Positions 36,511 to 47,167 of a stretch of 64,000 nucleotides of DNA are shown here, one piece after another (the first letter of the stretch is position 1; the number at the start of each line of letters is the position of its first letter). The notes under the pieces were generated by a model. It did not search any database, was not told where the DNA came from, and saw only the letters and a list, made by a program, of their open reading frames with translations. A program made the translations under genes and the position numbers. Origin of the DNA: Raineyella fluvialis (GTDB lineage: Bacteria; Actinomycetota; Actinomycetes; Propionibacteriales; Propionibacteriaceae); NCBI RefSeq assembly GCF_009646095.1, contig NZ_CP045725.1, positions 3,348,001 to 3,412,000 on the forward strand, given 5' to 3'.

Positions 36511-37184
36511 TCACTGCACTACCCTCACCGGGCATCTTACTGAGACGCCGCAAACGCCGCTTGAACCAGAGCGCATGCCCGGTCGTGTCGGGGCATGGTC
36601 ACACTGCGCCTCAGGCATCCGGGAGGTCATCGCCCGGGCCCGAAGACCAGGCATCGAGGTCAGCGTCCGCCCCTCGAGGTCGAGGTCGGACAGGACCCGC
36701 GATGTCACGCTGCCGGAGAATCCCCGCCGGGCGAGGGCCCCCGCGAGGCGCCGTCGGCGGACCTCCGGGGCGAGCCCCGTCATCGACCGTGCCTTGCGCG
36801 TGGCCAATGCGGAGGCCGCGGCGTACTCCTGCTCGGTGTCGACGGCGCTGAGCACCTCGTCGATGATCCAGCGGTCCACCCGCTTCTTCACCAGTTCCTC
36901 CCGCAGGGCCAGCCGGGACAGGTGCTTGTGGTCCTGCCGGGAGGCGACCCACGCCTCCGCGAAGCCCCGGTCATCGACAAGTCCCACGTCGGTCAGCCTG
37001 TCGAGGACCGCTCGGGCCACCGCGGGGTCGGTGTTGCGCTTGGCCAGGGCCTGCTCCAGCTCCCCCGGGAGTGTGCCCGCACGGTGAGCCGGCGCAGCAC
37101 GATCTCGCGGGCGATCTCGTACGGGTCCGCCTCCGGGTCCGGGTCCTCATCCGGACCCGGACCGCGCCGTCCTGCCGTGCTCAG
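36511..37184 (-). CDS. recX: Regulatory protein RecX (one-base frameshift in assembly; apparent CTG start)
   Basis: RecX restrains RecA filaments. The restored protein is about 224 aa: an acidic N-terminus, then [23 protein letters not shown], the three-helix repeats ([31 protein letters not shown]), and a non-conserved tail of about 40 residues. The frame breaks at the C run 37062-37066. The only start that keeps the conserved N-terminus is CTG 37184, which overlaps the recA stop as CTGA with GAGG seven bases upstream; a stop lies just before it in frame. This is the same arrangement as at hrpA. Confidence 0.82.
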
Positions 37185-38245
37185 AACTTCACCTCACCGG
37201 TCTCCGGGTCGATGTCCTCCTCGGCATCGGTGCCCTCGTCGGCGTCCTTGGCGACGCCGATCCCCACCTTGGCCTTGATCTTGGTCTCCAGTTCGGTGGC
37301 GACCTCGGGGTGGGTCTTCAGGAAGTTGCGGGCGTTCTCCTTGCCCTGCCCGAGCTGGTCGCTGTCGTAGGTGAACCAGGCCCCCGCCTTCCGGACCAGG
37401 CCGGTCTCCACACCCATGTCGATCAGCGATCCCTCGCGACTGATGCCCTCGCCGTAGATGATGTCGAACTCGGCCTGCTTGAACGGGGGCGCCACCTTGT
37501 TCTTCACGACCTTGACGCGGGTGCGGTTGCCGACCATCTCCGTGCCGTCCTTCAACGTCTCGATGCGTCGAACGTCGAGACGTACGGAGGCATAGAACTT
37601 CAGGGCCCGGCCTCCGGTGGTGGTCTCCGGGTTGCCGAACATGACGCCGATCTTCTCGCGCAACTGATTGATGAAGATAGCCGTGGTGCCGGCGCTGCTG
37701 AGCGCACCGGTCATCTTCCGCAGCGCCTGGCTCATCAGCCGGGCCTGCAGACCGACGTGCGAATCGCCCATCTCGCCCTCGATCTCCGCGCGCGGGGTCA
37801 GCGCCGCCACGGAGTCGATGACGATCAGCGCCAGTGCCCCGGACCTGACGAGCATGTCCGCGATCTCCAGTGCCTGCTCGCCGTTGTCCGGCTGGCTGAC
37901 CAGCAGGGCGTCCGTGTCGACGCCGAGCTTCTTGGCGTACTCGGGATCGAGGGCGTGCTCCGCATCGATGAAGGCGCAGATGCCACCCTGCTTCTGGGCC
38001 TGCGCGACCGCGTGCAGGGCGACCGTCGTCTTGCCGGACGACTCCGGTCCGTAGATCTCGACGACGCGCCCCCGCGGGAGCCCGCCGACACCGAGCGCGA
38101 TGTCCAGGGCCACCGACCCGGTGGGGATCACTGCGATGTTCGCGTGGGTGCGGTCACCCAGGCGCATCACCGATCCCTTGCCGTACTGCTTCTCGATCTG
38201 GCCGAGCGCGGCGTTCAACGCCTGCTCGCGGTTGTTGACTGCCAT
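37181..38245 (-). CDS. recA: Recombinase RecA
   Basis: A 354-aa recombinase and LexA co-protease. Walker A is GPESSGKTT and Walker B is [11 protein letters not shown]; loop L2 lies around [22 protein letters not shown] 38245 ([10 protein letters not shown]) has AAAGGGCGA upstream and matches the family N-terminus. The same frame stays open for 148 further codons upstream, with Arg/Pro-rich content unlike RecA; this is taken as untranslated leader. Two damage-responsive control elements lie 410-520 bases upstream. recX follows with an overlapping start. Confidence 0.97.
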   Translation of the reverse strand: MAVNNREQALNAALGQIEKQYGKGSVMRLGDRTHANIAVIPTGSVALDIALGVGGLPRGRVVEIYGPESSGKTTVALHAVAQAQKQGGICAFIDAEHALDPEYAKKLGVDTDALLVSQPDNGEQALEIADMLVRSGALALIVIDSVAALTPRAEIEGEMGDSHVGLQARLMSQALRKMTGALSSAGTTAIFINQLREKIGVMFGNPETTTGGRALKFYASVRLDVRRIETLKDGTEMVGNRTRVKVVKNKVAPPFKQAEFDIIYGEGISREGSLIDMGVETGLVRKAGAWFTYDSDQLGQGKENARNFLKTHPEVATELETKIKAKVGIGVAKDADEGTDAEEDIDPETGEVKF

Positions 38246-38658
38246 CTGCTCGCCCTTTCGTCTCCCCGTCGCCGGGGCTTTCATCCCCCGTCTGGCGGGG
38301 AGGTCGGCTCCCGGGCGTTTCGCACCGGAGCCTCGCTGTCGTCGATTCCCACCGTCACCGCTCCCGGCGATGGTGGTTGACCTGCTCGCAGCCGTCCTGC
38401 CTGCGACTGGTGCTCCCTCGGCGGCGGCTGCTGCCACCTTCAGGGGTGATGAAGTCGACTCGGGTGCCGTCGACTCGGGTACTGGTCGTGGCCGCGCGGC
38501 CTTCTGCCGCGCCGCTGGGTTGCGGTTCGTTCTCCCGGGTGCTGTCTTTCTCGCTGGTGCAGTGGATCCTGTCGTCACTTGTTCGGATACTCCCCCGTCA
38601 CGCTGGTCGGGGTCGTCGTGTTGTGCAGTGTTCGTCGCCGTCATCGTCATCGTCGACA
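38246..38658 (-). other. Long recA leader region, no gene supported
   Basis: About 400 bases separate the predicted proximal promoter from the recA start. Open frames exist on both strands, but all look like GC-driven shadows. The minus-strand frame continuous with recA would add a low-complexity extension without family similarity. I see no riboswitch, terminator or tRNA here. Confidence 0.5.
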
Positions 38659-38681
38659 ACACTAGGCAAGACCACTGACAA
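38659..38681 (-). promoter_or_regulatory. PafBC-type (RecA-NDp) promoter of recA
   Basis: On the minus strand, TTGTCAGTG (38673-38681), eight bases, then TAGTGT (38659-38664). This fits the mycobacterial LexA-independent DNA-damage promoter pattern TTGTCRVTG-N8-TANNNT, which is activated by PafBC. Confidence 0.8.
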
Positions 38682-38740
38682 CGCCGCACAGCCTGTCCGT
38701 GCTGTGGATGAGCGGCCCCTGTGCGCTCATCCCGGTGGAC

Positions 38741-38762
38741 AACTTACCGAACATGTGTTCGA
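38741..38762 (-). promoter_or_regulatory. LexA (SOS) box and distal promoter of recA
   Basis: TCGAACACATGTTCGG on the minus strand (38747-38762) matches 11 of 12 SOS-box positions. A -10-like TAAGTT (38741-38746) directly follows. The site lies upstream of the PafBC-type promoter, as in mycobacterial recA, which has two promoters in the same order. Confidence 0.78.
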
Positions 38763-38801
38763 TCCTGCGCACATTTCGCGGTGTGTCGGGTCTCGGGCGC
38801 G

Positions 38802-38996
38802 TCAACGCTCCTTGAGCGGCAACTCGAGGGCCTCCCAGCACGCCCGCCAGACGGTCTTCGGCGGGACACCAGCGGCCAGAGCCTCGACCACCGTACGACT
38901 CCCGAGGGCAGCCATCACCTGTTGCTCGGCCCACACCCTGGCGTATCCCGACCCGAGTTGCTGCTCGAGCCTGCGCCACAACTCCGTCTCACGCAC
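38802..38996 (-). CDS. DUF3046 protein
   Basis: A 64-aa protein of family DUF3046: MRETELWRRLEQQLGSGYA, then QQVMAALGSRTVVEALAAGV, and a tryptophan near the end (KTVWRACWEAL). The family is nearly restricted to actinobacteria and almost always sits between clgR and recA, as here. The function is unknown. The SOS box lies 40 bases beyond its stop, so the recA promoters are downstream of this gene. Confidence 0.88.
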   Translation of the reverse strand: MRETELWRRLEQQLGSGYARVWAEQQVMAALGSRTVVEALAAGVPPKTVWRACWEALELPLKER

Positions 38997-39041
38997 CCGG
39001 ACACAGTACCGGGCACCGCGATGGGTCCAGCTGCAGTGAAA

Positions 39042-39356
39042 TCAGGCGGCGGCCGCGGTGGCGTGCGGCCTCAACGGCAGCGGCCGGACGGTCCGTTCGG
39101 TCACGGCCATCCGTTCGGCGACGTCTCCGATCACGTGCGACATGGGGACGTCGAGGGCGCCGCAGATGGCGGCGAGGAGTTCGCTGGAGGCTTCCTTCTG
39201 GCCGCGCTCCACCTCGGAGAGGTATCCGAGGCTCACCCCGGCCCGGCGGGACACCTCACGAAGCGTCTTTCCCTGCTCCACACGCTCCGAGCGCAACGAG
39301 GCGCCGAGGTGCTCGCGCATCAACGCGGGCCGGGTGATGTCGGTGACAGGGGCCAT
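39042..39356 (-). CDS. clgR: XRE-family regulator, ClgR-like
   Basis: A 104-aa helix-turn-helix regulator. The HTH occupies about residues 17-70 ([37 protein letters not shown]). The position directly downstream of pgsA-cinA is that of clgR, which activates clp protease and stress genes in Streptomyces, Corynebacterium and mycobacteria. The C-terminus is short and Ala-rich. The gene is the last before DUF3046 and recA. Confidence 0.85.
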   Translation of the reverse strand: MAPVTDITRPALMREHLGASLRSERVEQGKTLREVSRRAGVSLGYLSEVERGQKEASSELLAAICGALDVPMSHVIGDVAERMAVTERTVRPLPLRPHATAAAA

Positions 39357-39409
39357 GGCGTCAGCTTACCCGGCCGCCCAGCCCCGCCCAGCCTGACTCG
39401 CACGGGGAT

Positions 39410-39965
39410 TCAGCGCGCGTCGTACGCCGCGGCCACCTGGCGCAGAGCGGCTTCCACGGTGCGTCTCCGGACCCCGTGGCGATCACCGTCGAAGCGGTAC
39501 TCCCGCACCGACGTCCCCGAGCCGTGGGCCACGGCGACGAAGACCGTGCCCGCGGGATGGCCCTCCTGGCCATCCGGGCCCGCCACTCCGGTGACGGCGA
39601 CGGCCCAGTCGGCCTGGCAGGCCCGCCGGGCCCCTCGGCCATCGCGACGGCGGTGCCGGAGGCCACCGCGCCGTCACGGGCCAGTTCAGCGGCGTCGACG
39701 CCCGCGAGGCGATGCTTCAGATCGGTCGCGTAGGTGATGAGACCGCCCCGGTAGACGGCCGAGGCTCCCGGGACCGAGGTCAGGGTTGCCCCCAGCAGGC
39801 CACCGGTGAGCGACTCGCAGGTGGCCAGGGTCGCACCGCCCCCTCGAGCCGGGACAGGAGGCCGGCGGCCAGTGCGTACGACTCCTCGCTCGGTGCGGCG
39901 CCTCGCGACGCCGTGGTGCCGGAGCGGTGAGCACGGGCGACGGGCGGGATCTCCGGGAGGATCAT
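39410..39965 (-). CDS. cinA: CinA-family amidohydrolase (two one-base frameshifts in assembly)
   Basis: A nicotinamide-nucleotide amidase of the short CinA C-terminal type (PncC), 185 aa after correction. It starts at ATG 39965, overlapping the pgsA stop. N-terminal MILPEIPPVAR lies in frame one; TLATCESLTGGLLGATLTSV and AVYRGGLITYATDLKH in frame two; then VTGVAGPDGQEGHPAGTVF in frame three. The joins are at the C runs 39839-39843 and 39631-39634, each lacking one base. The stop after correction is at 39410. Two errors in one short gene make it the clearest example of the homopolymer problem. Confidence 0.82.
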
Positions 39966-40573
39966 CGCGTCCCGGGGTGGGCGGCGAGGTAGGAGGCGCG
40001 CATCCGCGCCGCCTCACGCAGGTAGTCCAGACCGGTCAGCACCGTGAGCACGAAGGCCGCGGCCATCAGGATCCAGGACACGATCTCCATCGCGCCACCG
40101 ATCGACAGCCCGGCGGCCGGGAGCGGCAGCAGGTAGAGCACGAGCGCCGCCGACTGGGTCATGGTCTTGGCCTTCCCGCCGCGGTTCGCCGCCATGACGC
40201 CGTACTTGAGGATGAAGAAGCGCATCACGGTGATGCCCCATTCGCGCAGCAGGATGACGATCGTCACCCACCACCACAGCTCTCCGATGACGCTCAGACC
40301 GATGAAGGCCATGCCGGTGAGCGCCTTGTCGGCGATCGGGTCCATCAGCTTGCCGAAGCTGGTGATCAGATTGCGGGAACGGGCCAGGTGCCCGTCGACG
40401 AAGTCGGTCGCCATGGCCACGACGAACACCCCGGTGGTCATCCATCGCCACCCCGCGGCGTCCGGGTGGGACAACAACATCCAGCCGAACAGCGGCACTA
40501 GCAGGATGCGCAGGACGGTGAGGGCGTTCGGCACGTTCCAGGGGGACGGCTCGCCGGTGGACGGGGTGCTCAT
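39962..40573 (-). CDS. pgsA: CDP-diacylglycerol-glycerol-3-phosphate 3-phosphatidyltransferase
   Basis: A 203-aa membrane enzyme that makes phosphatidylglycerol phosphate from CDP-diacylglycerol and glycerol 3-phosphate. The CDP-alcohol phosphotransferase motif D-x2-D-G-x2-A-R-x8-G-x3-D-x3-D is complete (DFVDGHLARS through GKLMDPIAD). About five hydrophobic helices are present. The start overlaps the rimO stop by one base, and the stop overlaps cinA, so rimO-pgsA-cinA are translated as a coupled unit. Confidence 0.95.
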   Translation of the reverse strand: MSTPSTGEPSPWNVPNALTVLRILLVPLFGWMLLSHPDAAGWRWMTTGVFVVAMATDFVDGHLARSRNLITSFGKLMDPIADKALTGMAFIGLSVIGELWWWVTIVILLREWGITVMRFFILKYGVMAANRGGKAKTMTQSAALVLYLLPLPAAGLSIGGAMEIVSWILMAAAFVLTVLTGLDYLREAARMRASYLAAHPGTR

Positions 40574-42038
40574 CAGTAAGCCTCCAGCGGAACGGCGACC
40601 AGGTCGATGCCCTCGGCATCGCTGACCCGGGCGCGAACGAGGTCTCCGACAGCGAAGCGTCGGTCGGGCGACGCGGAGAGGTCCAGGGTGGTGACCCCGT
40701 CGACCTCGGGACCCTGGTGGGCCGCTCGGCCGATCCAGGCGCCGTCCTCGTCGTCACGCTCCTCGAGCAGGACCGTCACCTCCTCGCCGATCCGGTCGGC
40801 GGCACGGTCCTCCATCACCTCCATCACCAGGTCCGCCAGCATCGCGCGGCGGTCCTCGATCTCGTCCTCGGGCAGGTGCCCGTCGAGACGGACGCCCTCC
40901 GTGCCCTCCTCGTCGGAGTAGGCGAAGACGCCGCAGACATCGAGACGCGCGGCGCGCAGGAAGTCGGCCAGCAGTTCGACGTCATGCTCGGTCTCGCCGG
41001 GGAAGCCCGCGATGACGTTGGCCCGGATACCCGCCTGCGGCGCGACGGACCTGACCCGGTCGACCAGGTCGAGGAAGGCCTCCGGATCACCGAAGCGGCG
41101 CATCCGGCGCAGCACGTCGGGTGCCGCGTGCTGGAAGGAGAGGTCGAAGTAGTCGACCACGCGGTCGAGGCCAGCGATCGTCTCGATCAGTCCGGGCCGG
41201 ATCTCGGCGGGCTGGAGATAGCTCACCCGGATCCAGGGCAGGTCCTCGACCTCACACAGACCACGCAGCAGCGTGGTCAGGTCCTGCCCCCCGCCGAGGT
41301 CCTTGCCGTACGACGAGGTGTTCTCCGAGACGAGGAAGGCCTCACGGACCCCCTGGGTGGCCAGCCAGCGCGCCTCCTCGACAACCTCGGCGACCGTTCG
41401 GGACACGTACGAGCCCCGGAACGAGGGGATGGCGCAGAAGGCACACCGTCGATCGCAGCCGGAGGCGATCTTGAGCGGTGCCGAGGGGCCTCCGGACAGG
41501 CGGCGGCGGAACGAGCGTGGCCCACTCGCCGGGCCGGTCACGGCGGCGTCCGCCAGGTGGGTGACGCCCGGCACCGCGACGGTGGCCGCGGCCGCACGGC
41601 GCTCCACCGGCGTGATCGGCAGCAGTTCGCGACGGTCGCGGGGGACGTGGGGTGTGGGATGGACCCCGTGCAGGATCCCCTGCAGACGGGCGGCGATGTT
41701 GTCGTAGTCGTCGAAACCCAGGACGTCGGTCTCGGGCAGTTCCGCGGCGAGTTCGGCACCGTAGCGCTCGGCCATACAGCCGACGGCGACGACGGCCTGC
41801 GTACGGCCCTCGGCTTTGAGGTCGGCGGCCTCGAGGAGGACGTCGACGGACTCCTGCTTCGCCTGGGTGATGAACCCGCAGGTGTTCACCAGGACGGCGT
41901 CGGCGCCGTCGGCGTCATCGACGAGGCGGAAGCCCCCGCGGCCAGCCGGCCGGCGAGCTCCTCGGAGTCGACGTCATTGCGTGCACAGCCCAAGGAGACC
42001 AGGTGCACGGACAGCAGGTCTGATGATTCACCACTCAT
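40573..42038 (-). CDS. rimO: Ribosomal protein S12 methylthiotransferase (one-base frameshift in assembly)
   Basis: A radical-SAM enzyme that methylthiolates an aspartate of ribosomal protein S12; 488 aa after correction. N-terminal VSLGCARNDVDSEE is in one frame; VLVNTCGFITQAKQES, AVGCMAERYG, the radical-SAM CDRRCAFCAIP, and a C-terminal TRAM domain are in the next. The join is at the C run 41933-41937, where one more base gives LAAGGFRLVDDADG. ATG 42038 is the likely start. The DxxE and SFRGSY features separate it from MiaB. Confidence 0.92.
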
Positions 42039-42110
42039 GATGCCGTCCAGTATCCCCTACGAAACGCCCGAGGCCGGCCACCCGACGAGGCGACCGAGGC
42101 CGCGACCCAC

Positions 42111-44764
42111 TCAGCCCTGCTGCAGATTCTCCAGCACCTCGTCGAGGTCGTCCGGCTTCACCATCACGTCGCGAGGCTTGGAGCCCTCGGAGGGGCCGAC
42201 GATGCCGCGGGTCTCCAGGATGTCCATCAACCGTCCCGCCTTGGCGAAGCCGACCCGCAGCTTGCGCTGCAGCATCGACGTCGACCCGAGCTGCAGGTTC
42301 ACCACCAGCTGGGCCGCTTCGAGCACCAGTTCCATGTCGTCACCGATGTCCTCCGCGACCTTCTTGGAGGCGGCCGGTGCCACCACGTCCTCGCGGTACT
42401 GCGGCTTCAACTGGTCCTTGACGATGTCGACGACGTCGCGGATCTCCTTCTCGGTGACCCAGGAGCCCTGGACACGCACGGGCTTGGAGGCTCCCATCGG
42501 CAGGAACAGACCGTCGCCCTGACCGACGAGCTTCTCGGCGCCGGGCTGGTCGAGGATGACTCGCGAGTCCGTCATGGACGAGGTGGCGAAGGCCAGCCGG
42601 GACGGCACATTGGCCTTGATCAGGCCGGTGACGACGTCGGTCGACGGGCGCTGGGTCGCCAGCACCAGGTGGATGCCGGCGGCCCGGGCCAGCTGGGTGA
42701 TCCGGACGATGGAGTCCTCCACGTCCCGCGGCGCCACCATCATCAGGTCGGCCAACTCGTCGACGATCACCAGCAGGTACGGGTACGGGCGGACCTCGCG
42801 TTCCGACCCGGCGGGCGGCTGCACCTGGCCGGCCCGCACCGCCTTGTTGAAGTCCTTCACGTGCTTGAAGCCGAACTCCGCGAGATCGTCGTAGCGCTGG
42901 TCCATCTCACGGACCACCCACTGCAGCGCCTCAGCCGCCTTCTTCGGCGACGTGATGATCGGCGTGACGAGGTGCGGGATGCCCTCATAGGCGGTCAGCT
43001 CGACCCGCTTGGGATCCACCAGGATCATCCGCACCTCCTCCGGAGTGGACCGGACGAGGATCGAGGTGATCATCGAGTTGACGAAGGACGACTTGCCCGA
43101 GCCGGTCGCGCCGGCCACCAGCAGGTGCGGCATCTTGGCCATGTTGGCCAACACGTAGCCACCCTCGACGTCCTTGCCCAGGCCGACGGTCATCGGCTCG
43201 TGGTCGTTGCGTGCCTTGGTGGACCGCAACACGTCACCGAGGGAGACGATCTCCTTGTCCTTGTTCGGGATCTCCACGCCGATGGCCGACTTGCCGGGGA
43301 TCGGCGACAGGATCCGTACGTCAGCGCTGGCGACGGCGTAGGCGATGTTCTTGGAGACGTTGAGGACCTTCTCGACCTTCACCCCGGGACCGAGCTCGAT
43401 CTCGTAGCGGGTGACTGTCGGGCCGCGGGTGTAGCCGGTCACGCGGGCGTCGATGTCGAACTCGTCGAACACCTCGGTCAGCCGGTTCACCACCTCGTCG
43501 TTCGCCGGCGTCCGCGGCTGGGGCGGGGTACCCGCCTTGAGCACGGCCATCTCCGGCAGGCGGTACTCGACGTCGCCGACCTGTTCCACGCGCTGCGGCA
43601 GCGGCGAATCGTCCGGCGTCTCGGCCGGCGGATTGACGGTCACCCTGGGCGCCAGGCCCGCGGTGACCGGGCCGGTCTTCGCAGCCTCGACGGCCGTGGC
43701 CGGGCCCTTCCAGCGCGGCAGGGGCTCGGCATCGAGGCCGTCGTCGAAGGCCATCGGGTCGATGTCGGTGAAGTCCTGGCGTTCCCGGGTCCTGGGCGCG
43801 CGGGCGATCACGACGCTGTCCTCATCGGAGGCGCCGCGACGCTTCCGCGCGCGCGGAAGCGTGTCCCGCGTCATCTCGTCCTCGGCCGGTGCGTCCGGGT
43901 CGGCCTGACGGACCGACCGGCCACGACGGTGCCCACCCACCAGCGGCGTGTCGTACGCCTGCTCGTCGACGCCGTACTCCGGACGTTCGGACGCGTGCGG
44001 CAGGCCGCCCCGCGCCTGGTGGACCAGCGCAGGGATCTCCCGGAGCGGGACGCCGACGATCAGGACCACCCCGTAGACCGTCAGCAACACCATCAGCGGC
44101 ACCGACACCCAGACCGTCATCAGGTCGGTGAGCACGCTGGACGACACGAATCCGAGAACGCCCCCGGCTTCACGCAGGGCGACCGGGTCGGCGGGTCGTG
44201 GCAGGCCATGGGCGACGCTGACCAGCCCGAGCAGGCCCAGCGCTGCCGTGAGCCACCCGACCACCTGCCGACCGGCCGGCCCGGTGGTCTGGGGGTGGCG
44301 GATGGTCCGCCAGGCCATCGTGCCGGTGAGCAACGGCGAGGCGTACGCGGCCATCCCGATCACCGACGTCACCGCGAACTCGAGCCACTTCCCGGTCGGT
44401 TCGGGCAGGCCCCACCAGAACTCCGCCGCCAGCACGATGGTGGCGCCGATCAGTGCCAGGCCGACCCCGTCACGTCGTAGGTCCGGGGGACGTCGCGTGC
44501 AGTGGTGCCGATCGACCGGACCCCCGCCGCCACCAGCCCGGCGATCCCGTCCCAGAGGACCACCAGCGGATTGCGCGGCTTCGGGGGCGGAGTCCGCCGC
44601 CCACCCGAGGCGCGCTGCTGCGGCGGGCGCGAGGACGACGAGCCACCCTTGCCGCGGTTGCTCGCCGAAGATCCCCTGGATCCCCCGGAGCGTGCTCCAC
44701 CCGAACGGGCCTGAGTGGTCCGCCCGTCGGAAGGACGCGCAGGGGAAGTCGCGCGTGTCGCCAT
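42111..44764 (-). CDS. ftsK: DNA translocase FtsK/SpoIIIE (one-base frameshift in assembly)
   Basis: A septal DNA pump of about 884 aa. A Ser/Arg/Gly-rich cytoplasmic start ([14 protein letters not shown]) leads into four or so transmembrane helices, a charged linker, then the motor domain with Walker [10 protein letters not shown] and Walker [13 protein letters not shown], and a gamma domain ([19 protein letters not shown]) that reads KOPS sites. The N-terminal part is in another frame; the join is at the C run 44465-44468, giving [14 protein letters not shown]. Start ATG 44764. It is the first gene of the leftward ftsK-rimO-pgsA-cinA-clgR series. Confidence 0.94.
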
Positions 44765-44877
44765 GCTTCCGACACTAGGCCATGGAGGCAACGGCTCCCG
44801 GGCGCACACGCCGAGAGCCGGGACGCCGGGACGCCGGGACATCCGGACGTCACGCGAGCGACAGGCTGCCGACGGGG

Positions 44878-45789
44878 TCAGCCCTCAGCGACGCGCAACC
44901 GCAGGCCCGGCGTCCAGCCGCCCTCGGCGAGTGCTGGGCGCAGGTGCCACAGCGGGTCGACCGGACCGATGCCCTGTCCCAGCGCGTAGCCGGCCGGGAT
45001 CGCACCGATCATGAACCGCTTCGCCAGGCCGACCGCCTGCGGCGCCGTGAGCCCTTGGCCGAGCCCGGCGGCGATCAGCGAGGCCATCGTGCAGCCGGTG
45101 CCGTGCGTGTGAGTGTTGTCGGCGCGCGGAGCCCGGAACACATGCCGCTCGCCGGTGTAGGAGACCAGCAGGTCGTCTGCGTCGCCCTCCTTGTGACCCC
45201 CCTTGATGAGCACCCACTCGGCCCCGAGCTCGAGCAGCGCCCCGGCGAGCATCGTGGGCGGAGTGGTCGCCGACATCCCGGCCAGCAGCGCCGCCTCGGG
45301 AATGTTCGGGGTGAGGACGGTGGCCAGCGGGACCAGGTCCGAGCGCAGCGTGGCGACCGCCTCGGCCGCCAGCAGCGGGTCACCGTGCTTCGACAGAGCG
45401 ACCGGATCGACCACCAGCGGGACACGGGTGCCGTCCGCACGGGGCGGGACGGTGACGACCAGTTCCGCGACGGTGCTGACGATCTCGGCGGAGGCGAGCA
45501 TGCCGGTCTTGAGGGCGTCGACGCCGATGTCGTCGACGACGCTGCGGAACTGCGCCCGGATCGCGTCGAGCGGCAGCGGCCAGGCCCCCTGGACACCGAC
45601 GGAGTTCTGCGCGGTGACGGCGGTGACGACGCACATCCCGTGCGTACCCAGTGCCATCATCGCCTTCAGATCGGCGGGGACCCCCGCTCCCCCACCGGAG
45701 TCGGTGCCCGCGATAGTGAGCACGCGCGCCGTGGGCAGCGCCCGTGGTGCGTCGGGGGACGCCGTGAGGTCGTCAGTGGAAGTGGTCAT
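44878..45789 (-). CDS. thiD: Hydroxymethylpyrimidine/phosphomethylpyrimidine kinase
   Basis: A thiamine biosynthesis kinase of 303 aa, ribokinase fold. Signature segments are [25 protein letters not shown] and the anion-hole [12 protein letters not shown]. The ATG at 45789 lies inside the end of thiL (17-base overlap), with AAGGACGGCAGG upstream, so the two thiamine genes are coupled. The N-terminus is about 20 residues longer than in E. coli. Confidence 0.95.
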   Translation of the reverse strand: MTTSTDDLTASPDAPRALPTARVLTIAGTDSGGGAGVPADLKAMMALGTHGMCVVTAVTAQNSVGVQGAWPLPLDAIRAQFRSVVDDIGVDALKTGMLASAEIVSTVAELVVTVPPRADGTRVPLVVDPVALSKHGDPLLAAEAVATLRSDLVPLATVLTPNIPEAALLAGMSATTPPTMLAGALLELGAEWVLIKGGHKEGDADDLLVSYTGERHVFRAPRADNTHTHGTGCTMASLIAAGLGQGLTAPQAVGLAKRFMIGAIPAGYALGQGIGPVDPLWHLRPALAEGGWTPGLRLRVAEG

Positions 45790-46807
45790 AGCCCTGCCGT
45801 CCTTCCCATGGCCTGCCGTCCACCGTGACGGCCCAGGATCCTGGAGTCGATGATTCCCCGACCGTACCGATCACCGTCCAGCCCTCCGGCAGCGCCCCCG
45901 GGGGGAAGGTCGCGGCCAGGGCGTGGTCCTCGCCGCCGGTGAGCAGGTACACGTACGGGTCGATGCCGGTGGCCTGCCCGACCGCGCGGATCGGTTCGGG
46001 CATGCCGAGGGCCGAGCGGTGCACGTCGATCGTGACGTGCGACCGCTGCGCAATGTGGCCCAGGTCGCCCAGCAGCCCGTCGGACACGTCGATCATCGCG
46101 GTCGCCCCGGCTCGGGCAGCCTCAAGGCCCGCACCGTACGGCGGCTGCGGCACCTGCTGGGCCTCGACGACCGCCTTGGGCGTCCGGAAGCCGCGGCTCA
46201 GGGCGGCGAGGCCGGCGGCCGCCCACCCGACGCGTCCCTTCAGGGCGACGAGGTCCCCGGGCCGCGCGCCGGACCGGAGCACGGGACCCTCCGGGCCCAC
46301 GTCACCCAGGATGGTGACGGAGATGGTGATGTCGCGGGCCTTGGTGATGTCGCCACCGATCAGCGACACGCCGGCACGGTCGCACTCCTCGCGGACCCCC
46401 TGGATGAAGTAACGCACCCAGGTCAGGGACAGGTCACCGGGTGCGGAGAAGCCCATCACGATGCCGATCGGTCGCGCCCCCATGGCCTCGATGTCCGACA
46501 CGTTGACCGCTACCGCCTTGCGTCCGATGTCCATCGCGGAGGACCAGTCCCGTCGGAAGTGGACCCCCTCGATCAGGATGTCGACGCTGCACAGGGTCCT
46601 GCCGTCGCGGGTGCGGACGATCGCGGCGTCGTCACCCGGCCCCAGCTCCACCTGGTCGTTCTCGGTCAGGCCCTTGGTGACAAGGTCGATCAGCTCGAAC
46701 TCGCCGACGTCGGCGATGGTCTGTCCACCGCCGGCGGGATCGTCGTCCCCCGGTCGGGGGCCCGGATAGGGCCAGGGACTGCGCCCGGAGCTGGCGGTCG
46801 GATTCAT
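45773..46807 (-). CDS. thiL: Thiamine-monophosphate kinase
   Basis: ThiL phosphorylates thiamine phosphate to thiamine pyrophosphate; 344 aa. Segments are [62 protein letters not shown] and [12 protein letters not shown] 46807 has GAGGAG upstream; the longer open frame above it runs into a divergent gene. It is transcribed with thiD. Confidence 0.96.
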   Translation of the reverse strand: MNPTASSGRSPWPYPGPRPGDDDPAGGGQTIADVGEFELIDLVTKGLTENDQVELGPGDDAAIVRTRDGRTLCSVDILIEGVHFRRDWSSAMDIGRKAVAVNVSDIEAMGARPIGIVMGFSAPGDLSLTWVRYFIQGVREECDRAGVSLIGGDITKARDITISVTILGDVGPEGPVLRSGARPGDLVALKGRVGWAAAGLAALSRGFRTPKAVVEAQQVPQPPYGAGLEAARAGATAMIDVSDGLLGDLGHIAQRSHVTIDVHRSALGMPEPIRAVGQATGIDPYVYLLTGGEDHALAATFPPGALPEGWTVIGTVGESSTPGSWAVTVDGRPWEGRQGYDHFH

Positions 46808-46891
46808 CGGACTCCTCGTGGTCGGTGTCCTCGACACGGTAGCGTGAGCCCCCACGGGGCTGAGCCCCGAGTACCGAGAAAAGGGGAGGCC

Positions 46892-47167
46892 ATGGTCGGC
46901 ACCACACAGCTGGAGCCCACGGATGCTGAAGCCCTGCCGGTGGAGGCGTACGTCCTGGTGCAGACCGAGGTGGGTCGCAGCGAGGAGGTGACCGCCGCCA
47001 TCCGCAGCATCGACGGTGTCACCCATGCCGACGGCGTGACCGGGCCGTACGACGTGATCGTGCGGGCCCACGCAGGGGACATGATGGCCCTGGGGCGGCT
47101 GATCCGCGCGATCCAGGAGGTCGACGGGATCACCCGGACCGTCACCTGCCCGGTCATGGCGGAGTGA
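46892..47167 (+). CDS. Stand-alone Lrp/AsnC ligand-binding domain protein
   Basis: A 91-aa protein containing only the RAM-type effector domain of Lrp/AsnC regulators (VEAYVLVQTEVGRSEEV, GVTGPYDVIVRAH, GRLIRAIQEVDGITRTVTC), without a DNA-binding part. Such proteins form multimers and may bind amino acids or modulate full-length Lrp. ATG 46892 has AAGGGGAGG upstream. It is divergent from thiL and its stop overlaps the next gene (GTGA). Confidence 0.88.
   Translation: MVGTTQLEPTDAEALPVEAYVLVQTEVGRSEEVTAAIRSIDGVTHADGVTGPYDVIVRAHAGDMMALGRLIRAIQEVDGITRTVTCPVMAE

Noticed and set aside
38377-39039. A 220-codon plus-strand frame across the recA upstream region
   Set aside because: It covers the recA promoters and runs antisense to the DUF3046 gene, with Ser/Arg-rich shadow composition and no ribosome site.
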